NCBI GenBank assembly: GCA_041650475.1 | Contig: JBAZLD010000004.1 | Span: 1-64,000, forward strand | From: JAIPGX01 sp041650475 | GTDB taxonomy: Bacteria; Babelota; Babeliae; Babelales; UASB340 | Reading direction: 5' to 3' | DNA length: 64,000 nucleotides | In this document: in pieces, positions 17,259 to 25,447 of the stretch | Layout of the letters: each line of letters begins with the position of its first letter | Numbering within the stretch: the stretch's first letter is position 1 | The notes under the pieces: generated by a model | Seen by the model: the letters and a program-made list of their open reading frames with translations, nothing else | The model's database searches: none | What the model was told of the DNA's origin: nothing | Translations under genes and position numbers: made by a program

Positions 17259-18398
17259 ATGAATAATATGAGTAATTTTAAATTTGAAGTTTTGCATAAA
17301 TCAAAAAAATCTAGAGCAAGAGTTGGTAGAATTCATACTGCACATGGTGTGATAGATACTCCTAATTTTGTAGCTGTTGGTACTAATGGTACAATCAAAG
17401 CGCTTGATAATCACATGGTTGATGAAATTGGTTTGCAACTTATGTTTTGTAATACTTACCATCTTATGGTACAACCAAAAGCTGAGCATATTAAAAAAGC
17501 AGGAGGTATACATAATTTTATAAATCGTAAAATGCCGATTATTACAGATTCTGGGGGATTTCAAGTTTTTAGCCTTGCATATGGTAGCGTTCATGAAGAA
17601 TTGAAAAGCAAGGGAAAAAAAAAGCATGACAATAGCGTGATAAAAATTTCTGAAGATGGAGTACTTTTTAGATCATATAAAGATGGTTCAAAAATTTTAT
17701 TAACACCAGAAACTTCAATTCAAGCACAAAAGGATATTGGGGCCGATATTATTGTAAGTTTTGATGAACTTCCGGGTTATCACACAGAACAAGAAAAGTT
17801 GCAAAAATCTTTACAGCGAACACATAGATGGGAAGAAAGATCTTTACAAGAACATCTTAAAAATCCAAAAGATCAGGCGTTATATGCAGTAATTCACGGT
17901 GGTATAGATAAAAATTTACGTAAACAAAGTTGTGATTTTTTATCAAATTTACCATTTGATGGTTATGCTATTGGTGGTAGTGTTGGACAGAACAGGCAAG
18001 AGATGTTTGAAATGTTAGAATTTTTGATGCCACAGATTCCAGAAGACAAACCAAATCATTTATTAGGTATCGGTGATCTTGATTCTATAGCAGGAATTTT
18101 GCCCCTTGGTATAGATACTTTTGATAGCTCGCATCCAACCAGATGCGCAAGACATGGTTTGCTTTTTACAAAAAATGGTTTATTGAGAATTGCTAAAAGT
18201 GGAAATGAAAATGTTTTTGCGCCAATAGAATCTGGATGCCAGTGTTCAGTGTGCCAAAAATATACTCTTGCTTATATTACACATTTGTTTAAAGCTAAAG
18301 AACTTGTAGCGTTAACTCTTGCAACAATTCATAATCTATATTTTATGATTCAGTTTATGGCCAATAATCGGAACAAAATCTTTCAAGATCAGCTGTAG
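17259..18398 (+). CDS. tgt: tRNA-guanine transglycosylase, possibly queuine-specific
   Basis: Swaps guanine-34 in tRNAs with GUN anticodons for a 7-deazaguanine base. The 379 residues show the catalytic ITDSGGFQVFS (general base Asp), the nucleophile Asp289 in DTFDSSHPTR and a zinc site (CQCSVC with a following His). Two pocket positions differ from the preQ1-type enzymes I remember. Cys158 of the Zymomonas enzyme (DECTPYP) is Leu171 here (DELPGYH), and the LAVGE loop is one residue shorter (GGSVGQ, 239-244). With yhhQ upstream, this suggests salvage of ready-made queuine. Its last 44 bases overlap the convergent gene at 18355. Confidence 0.93.
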   Translation: MNNMSNFKFEVLHKSKKSRARVGRIHTAHGVIDTPNFVAVGTNGTIKALDNHMVDEIGLQLMFCNTYHLMVQPKAEHIKKAGGIHNFINRKMPIITDSGGFQVFSLAYGSVHEELKSKGKKKHDNSVIKISEDGVLFRSYKDGSKILLTPETSIQAQKDIGADIIVSFDELPGYHTEQEKLQKSLQRTHRWEERSLQEHLKNPKDQALYAVIHGGIDKNLRKQSCDFLSNLPFDGYAIGGSVGQNRQEMFEMLEFLMPQIPEDKPNHLLGIGDLDSIAGILPLGIDTFDSSHPTRCARHGLLFTKNGLLRIAKSGNENVFAPIESGCQCSVCQKYTLAYITHLFKAKELVALTLATIHNLYFMIQFMANNRNKIFQDQL

Positions 18399-18951
18399 CT
18401 GGTAAATAGTAATTGAATGGATCTATAAATTCAAATCTAAAATTTTTATAAATTCTGATTATTTTATTATTTTTTGATGCTATATTGGCAATATCAACAA
18501 TAGATCTTCTAATGTAATAAAAATTTTTTAAATTAAAGCGATCTTCTCTTATATCAAATTTAATATGCTTTAAAATCATCTTTATAGTTTTTAGGTTTAT
18601 TTTTTTTAAAAAATTTTTAAAAATTTTTTCTTTTAAAATATTGTTTTCTTGTTGTTCTATTTTATTTTTATTTCTAAAAATTGGAGAGTTAGGTTCTTCT
18701 GGATATTTTGAATTTATTAATAATAATGTCTCTGTTAACCAACTATTCTCATTGTTTGAATTTCTATCGTCTAAATTGTCGTTGTTTAAGTATGTAAACT
18801 CTTCTTGTTCTTTTTCCATTGAATTTTGATTTTTTTGCTGATCTTGTGATTCTTGATCTACGGCTTGATCTTCCATTGCAGCAATATTTGTAAAATTTAA
18901 AAAAATAATTAAATAAAAAAAAATTTTAAAATTTTTATAAAATTTATTCAC
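18355..18951 (-). CDS. Small secreted protein downstream of murB, unknown
   Basis: No family recognised. I take the GTG at 18951, which overlaps the murB stop as GTGA and follows GGAGAAAGG, giving 198 residues; the frame itself opens upstream at 18975. A signal peptide (residues about 5-24, ending TNIAA before MEDQ) leads into a Gln/Asp/Glu/Asn-rich polar linker (to about 65) and then a basic, helical domain with many Lys, Ile and Phe. It is translationally coupled to murB, and its 3' end overlaps tgt (opposite strand) by 44 bases. Function unknown; probably periplasmic or exported. Confidence 0.72.
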   Translation of the reverse strand: MNKFYKNFKIFFYLIIFLNFTNIAAMEDQAVDQESQDQQKNQNSMEKEQEEFTYLNNDNLDDRNSNNENSWLTETLLLINSKYPEEPNSPIFRNKNKIEQQENNILKEKIFKNFLKKINLKTIKMILKHIKFDIREDRFNLKNFYYIRRSIVDIANIASKNNKIIRIYKNFRFEFIDPFNYYLPATADLERFCSDYWP

Positions 18952-19859
18952 AACCTTTCTCCTATGATCTGACACTCTGAAACTGGTTTTACACCAAATT
19001 TATCAAAAACTAACTGTTGCATTTTTTTTGCTAAATTTAGCACATCACAACTTTTTGCACCAGGTAAAGTTACAATCATATTTGCGTGTTGGCTTGAAAC
19101 AATTGCATTACCTACGCGCAATTCACCTTTTATACCAATTTTATCTAAATAATATGCAACCGCAGTAATTTTTTTTCCATTAATTTCAAAATTGATTTCT
19201 TCTGGATAAAAATTTCTAAAGAAACTGCCACATGTATTAGAATATGGATATCTATTTTTTCTATGTCTAATAATTTCGTCACGACGGCCTTTGGCATAAG
19301 CAGTTTGTATTGCATCAACTTTTTTTAATTTAAAAGTTGCATCTATTAAAAAATATTCTTTTTCCTGTAATTTTGATTTGTCATAACCAAAATCAAACCA
19401 ATCTTTACTGACGCTTAAAGTTTCACCAGTTTTTTTATTTATAATTTTTGCTTTAACCAAAAAATCACTCAATTTATGATTTATATAATGAATATTGATA
19501 TATACAGAACCACCAACAGTGCCTGGAATTAGACTAAATTCTTCTAAATCTGCAAAATTATTATCAAGGCAAAAATTTATTAAATCTTGAATAAAGGCGC
19601 CTGATTGTGCAGTAATCATATTATTTTCTATAAAAATTTTATTTAATTTGGGGTTTATCACAAGCCCATTAAAACCTGAATCACTAATCAGAATATTTGC
19701 GCCTAGGCCTAATGTAAGAATATTAAGATTATTAGAGTCGGCGAATTTTAATGCTTGTTGAAATTCTGATTCTGTTGTTGGTTGGCAAAAAAAATTTGCG
19801 TTGCCACCAGTTTTAAACCAATTTTTGTCACTCAAAGGTATATTTTTTTGAATTTGCAT
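18948..19859 (-). CDS. murB: UDP-N-acetylenolpyruvylglucosamine reductase
   Basis: FAD- and NADPH-dependent enzyme that completes UDP-MurNAc in peptidoglycan synthesis. I prefer ATG 19859, with GGGA correctly spaced, over the TTG at 19871. The 303 residues hold the FAD-binding segment (TLGLGANILISDSGFNGLVI) and SLIPGTVGGSVYIN. The catalytic serine lies in TCGSFFRNF, and the C-terminal SECQIIGERL contains the likely catalytic Glu. The family fold has normal length. It is the first gene of a two-gene minus-strand unit and is divergent from the amidase gene at 20177. Confidence 0.95.
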   Translation of the reverse strand: MQIQKNIPLSDKNWFKTGGNANFFCQPTTESEFQQALKFADSNNLNILTLGLGANILISDSGFNGLVINPKLNKIFIENNMITAQSGAFIQDLINFCLDNNFADLEEFSLIPGTVGGSVYINIHYINHKLSDFLVKAKIINKKTGETLSVSKDWFDFGYDKSKLQEKEYFLIDATFKLKKVDAIQTAYAKGRRDEIIRHRKNRYPYSNTCGSFFRNFYPEEINFEINGKKITAVAYYLDKIGIKGELRVGNAIVSSQHANMIVTLPGAKSCDVLNLAKKMQQLVFDKFGVKPVSECQIIGERL

Positions 19860-19948
19860 TTTATTTCCCAAACATTAACTAATTTTATTAATTAAAAAAT
19901 AATCTTGATTGTAGCATGAAATTGTTGAAAACACACATTTTGTTCAAT

Positions 19949-19970
19949 TTAATGACTTATTAATGACTTA
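19949..19970. repeat. Perfect tandem 11-mer between murB and the amidase gene
   Basis: TTAATGACTTA occurs twice without spacer at 19949-19959 and 19960-19970, in the divergent spacer between two cell-wall genes. It could be a direct-repeat operator or a slippage product. Confidence 0.8.
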
Positions 19971-20040
19971 ATTTTTGTTTAAAACGAAATAATAAAAAAC
20001 TCTTTTTGTAATAAATAAAATTCGTGATTTTTCAAAATAA

Positions 20041-20141
20041 TTGACAAATTGAAATCATTTTTAATAAGTTTAATTTAACAATGCTACCACTCATGAGAAA
20101 CAACAATCACAACATGCAATTTCGATTGCACTTTAAGAGTG
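20041..20141 (+). promoter_or_regulatory. Promoter-like box and structured leader of the amidase gene
   Basis: TTGACA at 20041-20046 is a consensus -35 box, with weak -10 candidates (TAATAA at 20062). Downstream, TGCAAT-TTCG-ATTGCA at 20115-20130 is a perfect 6-bp hairpin with a TTCG loop. CACTC (20088-20092) can pair with GAGTG (20137-20141) to enclose it. The leader to the ATG at 20177 is therefore probably structured. I cannot match it to a known riboswitch. Confidence 0.4.
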
Positions 20142-20176
20142 AGAGTTTAAAAAATACGTTTAGGGGGGAGAAAGTC

Positions 20177-21352
20177 ATGAAAAAATTTTTACTAATTTTA
20201 TTATTAATTTTTCTACTAATTTTATCTGTTGCTAATGCAAGAGATTCTTATATTAATACTCTTAATAATGTAGAGGTTAGTGCAGATTTTGTGCCTCAAA
20301 TTACATTATTTTTTTCTGAGCCATTGTATTTTGAAAAAAATTTAAATTTAAAGGATAGATTTTTAGAATTATCTTTTCCAGGTATGAACCTAAAAGATTT
20401 TGAAAAAACAGAAATAGCTGCAAAATTGAAAAATTTGCGTGATTTTGTAAAAGAAGTTGTTGTGATTAAAAAGGATGTCCCATGTCCTAGGGTTGTTGTA
20501 AAAATAGCTTTTTCAAAAAAGGACATTTTGATTAGATGGAGTAAATTGGAAGAACCTTGTAGATTAATTTTTTCTATACACCTAAAAAATGATCTTAAAA
20601 AAATAAAAGATAGGGAAACAAATTTTTTGTACACTAAAAATGACCAAATTTTAAAAGATCAAATTTTACTTGATAAAAAAAAAATACCTAGCCAGACAAG
20701 AATAATAATTGATGCAGGACATGGCGGTAAAGATCCGGGCGCAAGAGGTTTTAGGGAATTAAAAGAAAAGGTTGTTAATTTGGATATTGCAATTAGAACC
20801 AAAAATATTTTAAAAAAATATGGATATAACGTTTTTTTGACTAGAAGTTTAGATAAAGATCTTACTTTATTTGAGCGATCTGAGCTTGCAAGCAAGTTAA
20901 AGGCAGATTTATTTGTATCAATACATTCAAATTCATCAATAAATAATGAAAAAATGAACGGAATTGAAACTTTTTATTTAAATAGTGATGAGATTTTTTC
21001 AGAACAAAAGAGTGGTTTTTTTTTTGTTTTAAATAAAAATGATGAAGAACTTGCAAAAATAGTTAATGATTTGTTATCAAAAAACATAGATTTATCTAAA
21101 AAATTAGCATCAACAATTCATGATGGAATTTTTAATTTTTTTAAAAATAAAAAAATTGATATTTGTAATAGGGGAATTAAAAGAAGTGGCTTCCGCGTTT
21201 TACTTAGGAGTAAAGTTCCGGCAAACTTAATAGAAGTTGGATTTTTAACAAACAAAAGGGAAGCGAGTTTATTATTGAATTCTAAATATAGACAACTTTT
21301 AGCTAAAGGTATAAGTCTTGGAATTAATAATTTTATTAACAATAATTTTTAA
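20177..21352 (+). CDS. amiC: N-acetylmuramoyl-L-alanine amidase (AmiC-like)
   Basis: Zinc amidase that cleaves the stem peptide from MurNAc in periplasmic peptidoglycan, usually at division. I choose ATG 20177 because a strong GGGGGGAG lies just before it and a signal peptide (residues 1-22, ending VANA) follows. The frame extends upstream to 20081, but that part is untypical. Residues about 30-130 look like an AMIN-type beta domain. Residues about 170-390 are Amidase_3, with zinc ligands in IDAGHGGKDPGA (His), KEKVVNLDIA (Glu) and FVSIHSNSS (His), and a C-terminal EVGFLTNKREASLL containing the catalytic Glu. It heads a unit with the 21377 gene and murD. Confidence 0.92.
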   Translation: MKKFLLILLLIFLLILSVANARDSYINTLNNVEVSADFVPQITLFFSEPLYFEKNLNLKDRFLELSFPGMNLKDFEKTEIAAKLKNLRDFVKEVVVIKKDVPCPRVVVKIAFSKKDILIRWSKLEEPCRLIFSIHLKNDLKKIKDRETNFLYTKNDQILKDQILLDKKKIPSQTRIIIDAGHGGKDPGARGFRELKEKVVNLDIAIRTKNILKKYGYNVFLTRSLDKDLTLFERSELASKLKADLFVSIHSNSSINNEKMNGIETFYLNSDEIFSEQKSGFFFVLNKNDEELAKIVNDLLSKNIDLSKKLASTIHDGIFNFFKNKKIDICNRGIKRSGFRVLLRSKVPANLIEVGFLTNKREASLLLNSKYRQLLAKGISLGINNFINNNF

Positions 21353-21376
21353 AATTTTAATAATGTGAGGTCAATT

Positions 21377-21868
21377 ATGTTTTTAAGCTTTTTTTTCTTT
21401 TTACCATTTTTGGGTGCTTCGTCTAAAATGAGTCAATTTAAGGATATGGCTCAACAAGCTGTAGTTAAAATGGATTATTTATCTCTTTTGCTCAGCATAC
21501 TTTTAGTATTTTTTTCAGCTTTTGTTTTATCTTATGTAACTATAAAGGTTTATAGACATTTGTTTTATATGTATAGATTTAAAAAAGCACGTGTTTTATT
21601 TTTGAATTTATATACTGAATTGATTTTATTAAAAAATATTAATAGTTTTGATAACAAAAAAAAGTTGGAAATTGATCTAACTCATAAAGAAACTCTTGAT
21701 AAACTAAATATTTTCTTTAAAAAAGATTTTGTTATTAAAAAAATTGGCATGCATGGTAGTCAAAGGGTTTTGGATGGTTTAAATTTAATTTTAAAGAAAG
21801 AATTAAAATTAGAAGACGAACTTATTTTAGTTAGAAATTGGGTTGAATTAGTTTCTACATATTTATGA
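21377..21868 (+). CDS. Small membrane protein between amidase and murD, unknown
   Basis: No family recognised. I prefer ATG 21377 (GAGG at the correct distance) over the GTG at 21365, giving about 163 residues. There is an N-terminal hydrophobic signal or anchor, then a strong transmembrane segment (about residues 34-57). A basic cytosolic region follows, with a Leu/Lys-rich helical end. Its stop overlaps the murD start (ATGA at 21865-21868), so it is coupled to murD, and it lies 24 bases after the amidase. Context suggests a role in cell-wall assembly or division; that is inference only. Confidence 0.75.
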   Translation: MFLSFFFFLPFLGASSKMSQFKDMAQQAVVKMDYLSLLLSILLVFFSAFVLSYVTIKVYRHLFYMYRFKKARVLFLNLYTELILLKNINSFDNKKKLEIDLTHKETLDKLNIFFKKDFVIKKIGMHGSQRVLDGLNLILKKELKLEDELILVRNWVELVSTYL

Positions 21869-23298
21869 AAATAGGCATTTTGGGCTTTGGAGTTGTCGGT
21901 AAATCTGTCCTAAATTTTTTATCAAAAAAAAATTATGAGATTGGTGTTTGGGATAAAAGAGTTTTGCTTGAATCTGAGATAGATTTAATTAAAACTTACC
22001 AAACAGCAAATTACTTTGATTCTACAGAAATTAGTATAGAAAATTTTTTAGATTCTCATGAAAAAGTTATTGTAAGTCCTGGTGTTAATTTAAGTAAAAT
22101 TTTAAATAAAGATTTTGAAAAATTTCAAAATAAATTTTTGTGTGAATTAGATTTTTTGTCAGATTTTTTAATCAAAAAATCTATTGCGGTTACCGGATCT
22201 TTAGGTAAAACCACAATAGTTTCTTTACTTGGTCAATTTTTGCCTAATTCTTGTATTGCGGGCAATATTGGCACTGGCATGTTAGATGTTTTGTCTGATC
22301 AAGAAAAATTTGATTCTATTGTTTTAGAGTTGTCGAGCTTTCAGTTAGAACTTAATAAAAAATTTTCTCCAGATATTGCTATTTTGAACAATTTATATCC
22401 AAATCATTTAGATAGGCACAAAACTATTCAAGAATATTTTGATGCTAAGTGTAAAATTTTTGAATATCAAAAAATTGGTCAAAAATTATTAATTTCTACA
22501 GATTTTTTAACTCAAGATATTTTTTTAGAAAATAATAATTTTTTGCAAAATATTTTTATAGATAAATTAAAAAGTATAAAAAGTGATATTGTTTTTATTT
22601 CTTGTAATTGGGACCAAGATAAAGTTTTATTAAATAATTTTTTAAAAAAATTTGATTTTAAAAATTGCTCTATTTTTTATAATCAATATAATTTTTTATA
22701 TTTAGAGCAAAACAAAATCTTTGATTTAAATTTTTTACCTAATATAAGTTTTAAACAAAACTGGCTTTTTGTTTTGACTACACTTTATTTTTGTGGTCAA
22801 GATTTCAATAATTTAGAAGATAAATTAAAAAATTTCGCAAAATTTATTTCTCAAGATTTTGAGAAAATTCAACAACATAGAGTAGAATTTTTTTATGCTA
22901 AAAATAATATTGATTTTTATAATGATTCAAAATCAACTGTTGTTCAGGCTACATTGCAAGCTGTTAATAAGCTAAACCAAAATAATAAACCAATTATTTT
23001 AATTTTAGGAGGGACAGGAAAGGGTGTAGATAGATCTTTTATTTTTCAAGAGTTATCTAAATTTAAAAATTTAAAAAATATTCTTTGTCTTGGTGATGTA
23101 GCTTATAAAGAGTTTGAAAAATTTAATAAAAGTTTAATTTTAAGTCCTGATCTAAATTCTCTTATTCACGAAATAAAAAAGCTTGCACAATCAGGAGATC
23201 AAATTTTATTTTCTCCTAGTGGTGCAAGCTTTGATTTGTTTAAAGATTACAAGGATCGCGGTAATCAATTTAAAGAGCTTATAAAAAATTTATTCTGA
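21865..23298 (+). CDS. murD: UDP-N-acetylmuramoyl-L-alanine:D-glutamate ligase
   Basis: ATP-dependent cytosolic ligase adding D-Glu to the peptidoglycan precursor. The 477 residues open with a Rossmann-like GILGFGVVGKSVLNFL. The ATP site is read as AVTGSLGKTTIVSLLG (about residue 107), where most Mur ligases have TGTNGKT or SNGKS, so the usual Asn is Leu here. Further family marks are VLELSSFQLE, NNLYPNHLDRHKT, YNDSKST and LILGGTGKGVDRS (where MurD usually has GG-KG). The gene is coupled to the preceding membrane protein by a four-base overlap. It ends one base before the convergent 23299 gene, with no terminator between. Confidence 0.94.
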   Translation: MKIGILGFGVVGKSVLNFLSKKNYEIGVWDKRVLLESEIDLIKTYQTANYFDSTEISIENFLDSHEKVIVSPGVNLSKILNKDFEKFQNKFLCELDFLSDFLIKKSIAVTGSLGKTTIVSLLGQFLPNSCIAGNIGTGMLDVLSDQEKFDSIVLELSSFQLELNKKFSPDIAILNNLYPNHLDRHKTIQEYFDAKCKIFEYQKIGQKLLISTDFLTQDIFLENNNFLQNIFIDKLKSIKSDIVFISCNWDQDKVLLNNFLKKFDFKNCSIFYNQYNFLYLEQNKIFDLNFLPNISFKQNWLFVLTTLYFCGQDFNNLEDKLKNFAKFISQDFEKIQQHRVEFFYAKNNIDFYNDSKSTVVQATLQAVNKLNQNNKPIILILGGTGKGVDRSFIFQELSKFKNLKNILCLGDVAYKEFEKFNKSLILSPDLNSLIHEIKKLAQSGDQILFSPSGASFDLFKDYKDRGNQFKELIKNLF

Positions 23299-25302
23299 TT
23301 ATCTTCTTCTTGGTACAGGTCTGCTAGCTGGTGTAGTAGGAGCTTTTTTTGTGATTTGTGTTATCAAGTTTTGTATTTCATTATTTTGTTCTGCAGATAA
23401 TCTATTTTCATTTTTAATGCTATTTAAAGTGTTTATTTGATCCGGAGTTAATGTTGTCAATTTGCTTACTATATTTTTTAAGACATCAAAAAATGCTGTA
23501 TAAATTTCTGCATTATTAACTTCTTTTACTTTACCCCACATGAAATTTACTTGAGCAAAGTCTGTGAATTTGCTGAAATATAAGCGTACTTGTTGTTCTC
23601 CTGTAAAATTAATTTTATTTTCACCAATTAAATCGTTTATTAATTTTAAATCTATGTTATTAACTAAGGTCATAATTTTGTTATAAAGAGTATCACGATT
23701 TGTTATAGAAATATTACCAGATAAAGTTTTAATTTGATTTAAAATATTTTGGATATCTGTTGAGTTATTTGCACTTGTTATACTTTTATTTATTTTTTGT
23801 TCAGGATTTTCTGTTGCTGGTGTAGGAGTTGGGGTTGGAGCAGGGGCTGGAGTTGGTGTAGGAGTTGGAGCTGCTGTGGTAATTAATTTTGTTGTAACAT
23901 TTCGATATTCAACTGGGACATTCCAAGTTGTTAAAGCAAAATATTTTATATTTGGAGTTGTATTTGGATCGGTCCATTCTGCTATTAGATTTTGATCAAC
24001 TTGTTCTTTGCCAATTTTGATATTTCCATTATTATATGTAATCCAAAATTTTTTCCAATTATTAGCATCCATTTGAGCACCAGAAATATTTACTGGTTTT
24101 GGTTCTTGGAAACCTTTACCGATCATTGTATTGGTATTGCCAGTACCTCCGATTACTAATTGGTAAACAGGATCATTTTTTTGATAATTATCCTTTTTTA
24201 TTTGATCAGATGCTAATAATATTATTGCGTCGTTTGCACCTTTGGCTTCAAAAGTTATTGTACCCTTATTATTTTCTTGTAATTGCCAGCCAGAAAACCA
24301 TACAGGTTGAGAAAATTTTGCAGGAATTTTTGCATTTGTTGTTATTTCGGGTTGTTGAGCTGGTGTTGTTGATGGGGCAGGCGCTGGGGTGGGTGTTACT
24401 GGAGCAGGAGCTGGAGAGGGTGTAGGAGCTGTAGTAACAGTACCTTTGAAAACTTCAAAACCTCCGCCAGTTGTAACGTTATTAATAATCCAAAAATTTC
24501 CTACATTATCTGCAGCAAGGTCATTAACATTACCTGCCGCGATATTGAAATAGGCTGGTAATGTCCCTAGATTGATCCAATTTGTACCATCATATTTATA
24601 GCAGATATTTCCAGCGTTTATAGCAATAAAATTTGTCCCATTGGTAGCAATTTTTGTAAGTCGGCCTGGATTTCCTTGAAAACTAATGGTATTGCCTTGT
24701 ATAAGACCATTTAATAGTGTATATCCTCCTGGACCTTCTTGATTAGTTAAAATCCAAAAATTACCATTATTATCTACGGCTAGATCTCTAGCTTCAACTC
24801 CATCAGGTAATTTACCAATATTTGTCCAAGTTTTTGCAGTAAAATCATATTTAAAACAAAAACTGCCGGCAGTATCTTTATTTATACCTATTAAATGATT
24901 GCCATTAGCTGCAATTTTAGTAAGATTTGCAGCTCCATAATTTAAAGTTATATCAGTATTTTGTCCTGGAGCTAATGGAGTGCCAAAATAAACTTTATAA
25001 CCTCCAGCTATACTTTCACCACTAATAATCCAAATATTGTTATCTTTGTCTAAGACTAACTTATTAACCCCATTTACATTATTAGGGATTTTACCTGCTA
25101 TATCCCACGGACTTTGTCCGCCCGATTTATTTGGATTATATTTCCAAATTTCATTATTTTTATTTGTTAAAATTATATTAGTGCCATTAATTGCAATTTT
25201 ACTTGCCCAACCGCTTGCATATTCAAAATTAATCGCGGGAAATGCATTTGAAAAAAATGTCATTAACAGTACTGTTGATAAAAACTTTTTACAATAATTC
25301 AT
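23299..25302 (-). CDS. Large secreted protein: propeller-like repeats, FAMeT-like domain, Pro-rich linkers
   Basis: Exported protein of about 667 residues. ATG 25302 is chosen because GGGAG precedes it and a signal peptide (ending SNAFPA) follows. Residues about 25-285 hold repeating units with the wording LTKIAANGN..IGIN, KYD...W.NIGKLP and DLAVDNNGNFWIL, which look like a tectonin- or propeller-type beta repeat. A Pro/Thr/Ala linker follows. Residues about 325-470 (FSGWQLQ, YQLVIGGTGNTNT, KKFWITYNNGNIKIG, KYFALTTWN) resemble the farnesoic acid O-methyltransferase-like domain (PF12248), mostly known from animals. A second Pro/Thr linker and a helical domain end in RPVPRRR. Function unknown; a glycan- or host-binding adhesin is plausible. 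Confidence 0.75.
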   Translation of the reverse strand: MNYCKKFLSTVLLMTFFSNAFPAINFEYASGWASKIAINGTNIILTNKNNEIWKYNPNKSGGQSPWDIAGKIPNNVNGVNKLVLDKDNNIWIISGESIAGGYKVYFGTPLAPGQNTDITLNYGAANLTKIAANGNHLIGINKDTAGSFCFKYDFTAKTWTNIGKLPDGVEARDLAVDNNGNFWILTNQEGPGGYTLLNGLIQGNTISFQGNPGRLTKIATNGTNFIAINAGNICYKYDGTNWINLGTLPAYFNIAAGNVNDLAADNVGNFWIINNVTTGGGFEVFKGTVTTAPTPSPAPAPVTPTPAPAPSTTPAQQPEITTNAKIPAKFSQPVWFSGWQLQENNKGTITFEAKGANDAIILLASDQIKKDNYQKNDPVYQLVIGGTGNTNTMIGKGFQEPKPVNISGAQMDANNWKKFWITYNNGNIKIGKEQVDQNLIAEWTDPNTTPNIKYFALTTWNVPVEYRNVTTKLITTAAPTPTPTPAPAPTPTPTPATENPEQKINKSITSANNSTDIQNILNQIKTLSGNISITNRDTLYNKIMTLVNNIDLKLINDLIGENKINFTGEQQVRLYFSKFTDFAQVNFMWGKVKEVNNAEIYTAFFDVLKNIVSKLTTLTPDQINTLNSIKNENRLSAEQNNEIQNLITQITKKAPTTPASRPVPRRR

Positions 25303-25447
25303 AAAATTCTCCCTTTTTTTTATAAAATTTGTTAACAATAAAAAAATAATTGCTAATTTAATAATAAATTTTATAAATACTATTTGTCAATACTTATAAA
25401 ACAAATAGTTGCTGTAAATTGAGCAGATTTTAGTCGATAGGATTTTT

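Noticed and set aside
20081..20176. N-terminal extension of the amidase from ATG 20081
   Set aside because: The strong GGGGGGAG and a typical signal peptide place the start at 20177; the upstream codons form a hairpin-rich leader.
23816..24430. GC-rich repeats in the 23299 gene as inserted elements
   Set aside because: They encode Pro/Thr/Ala linkers in frame, which explains the composition; ordinary low-complexity linkers suffice.
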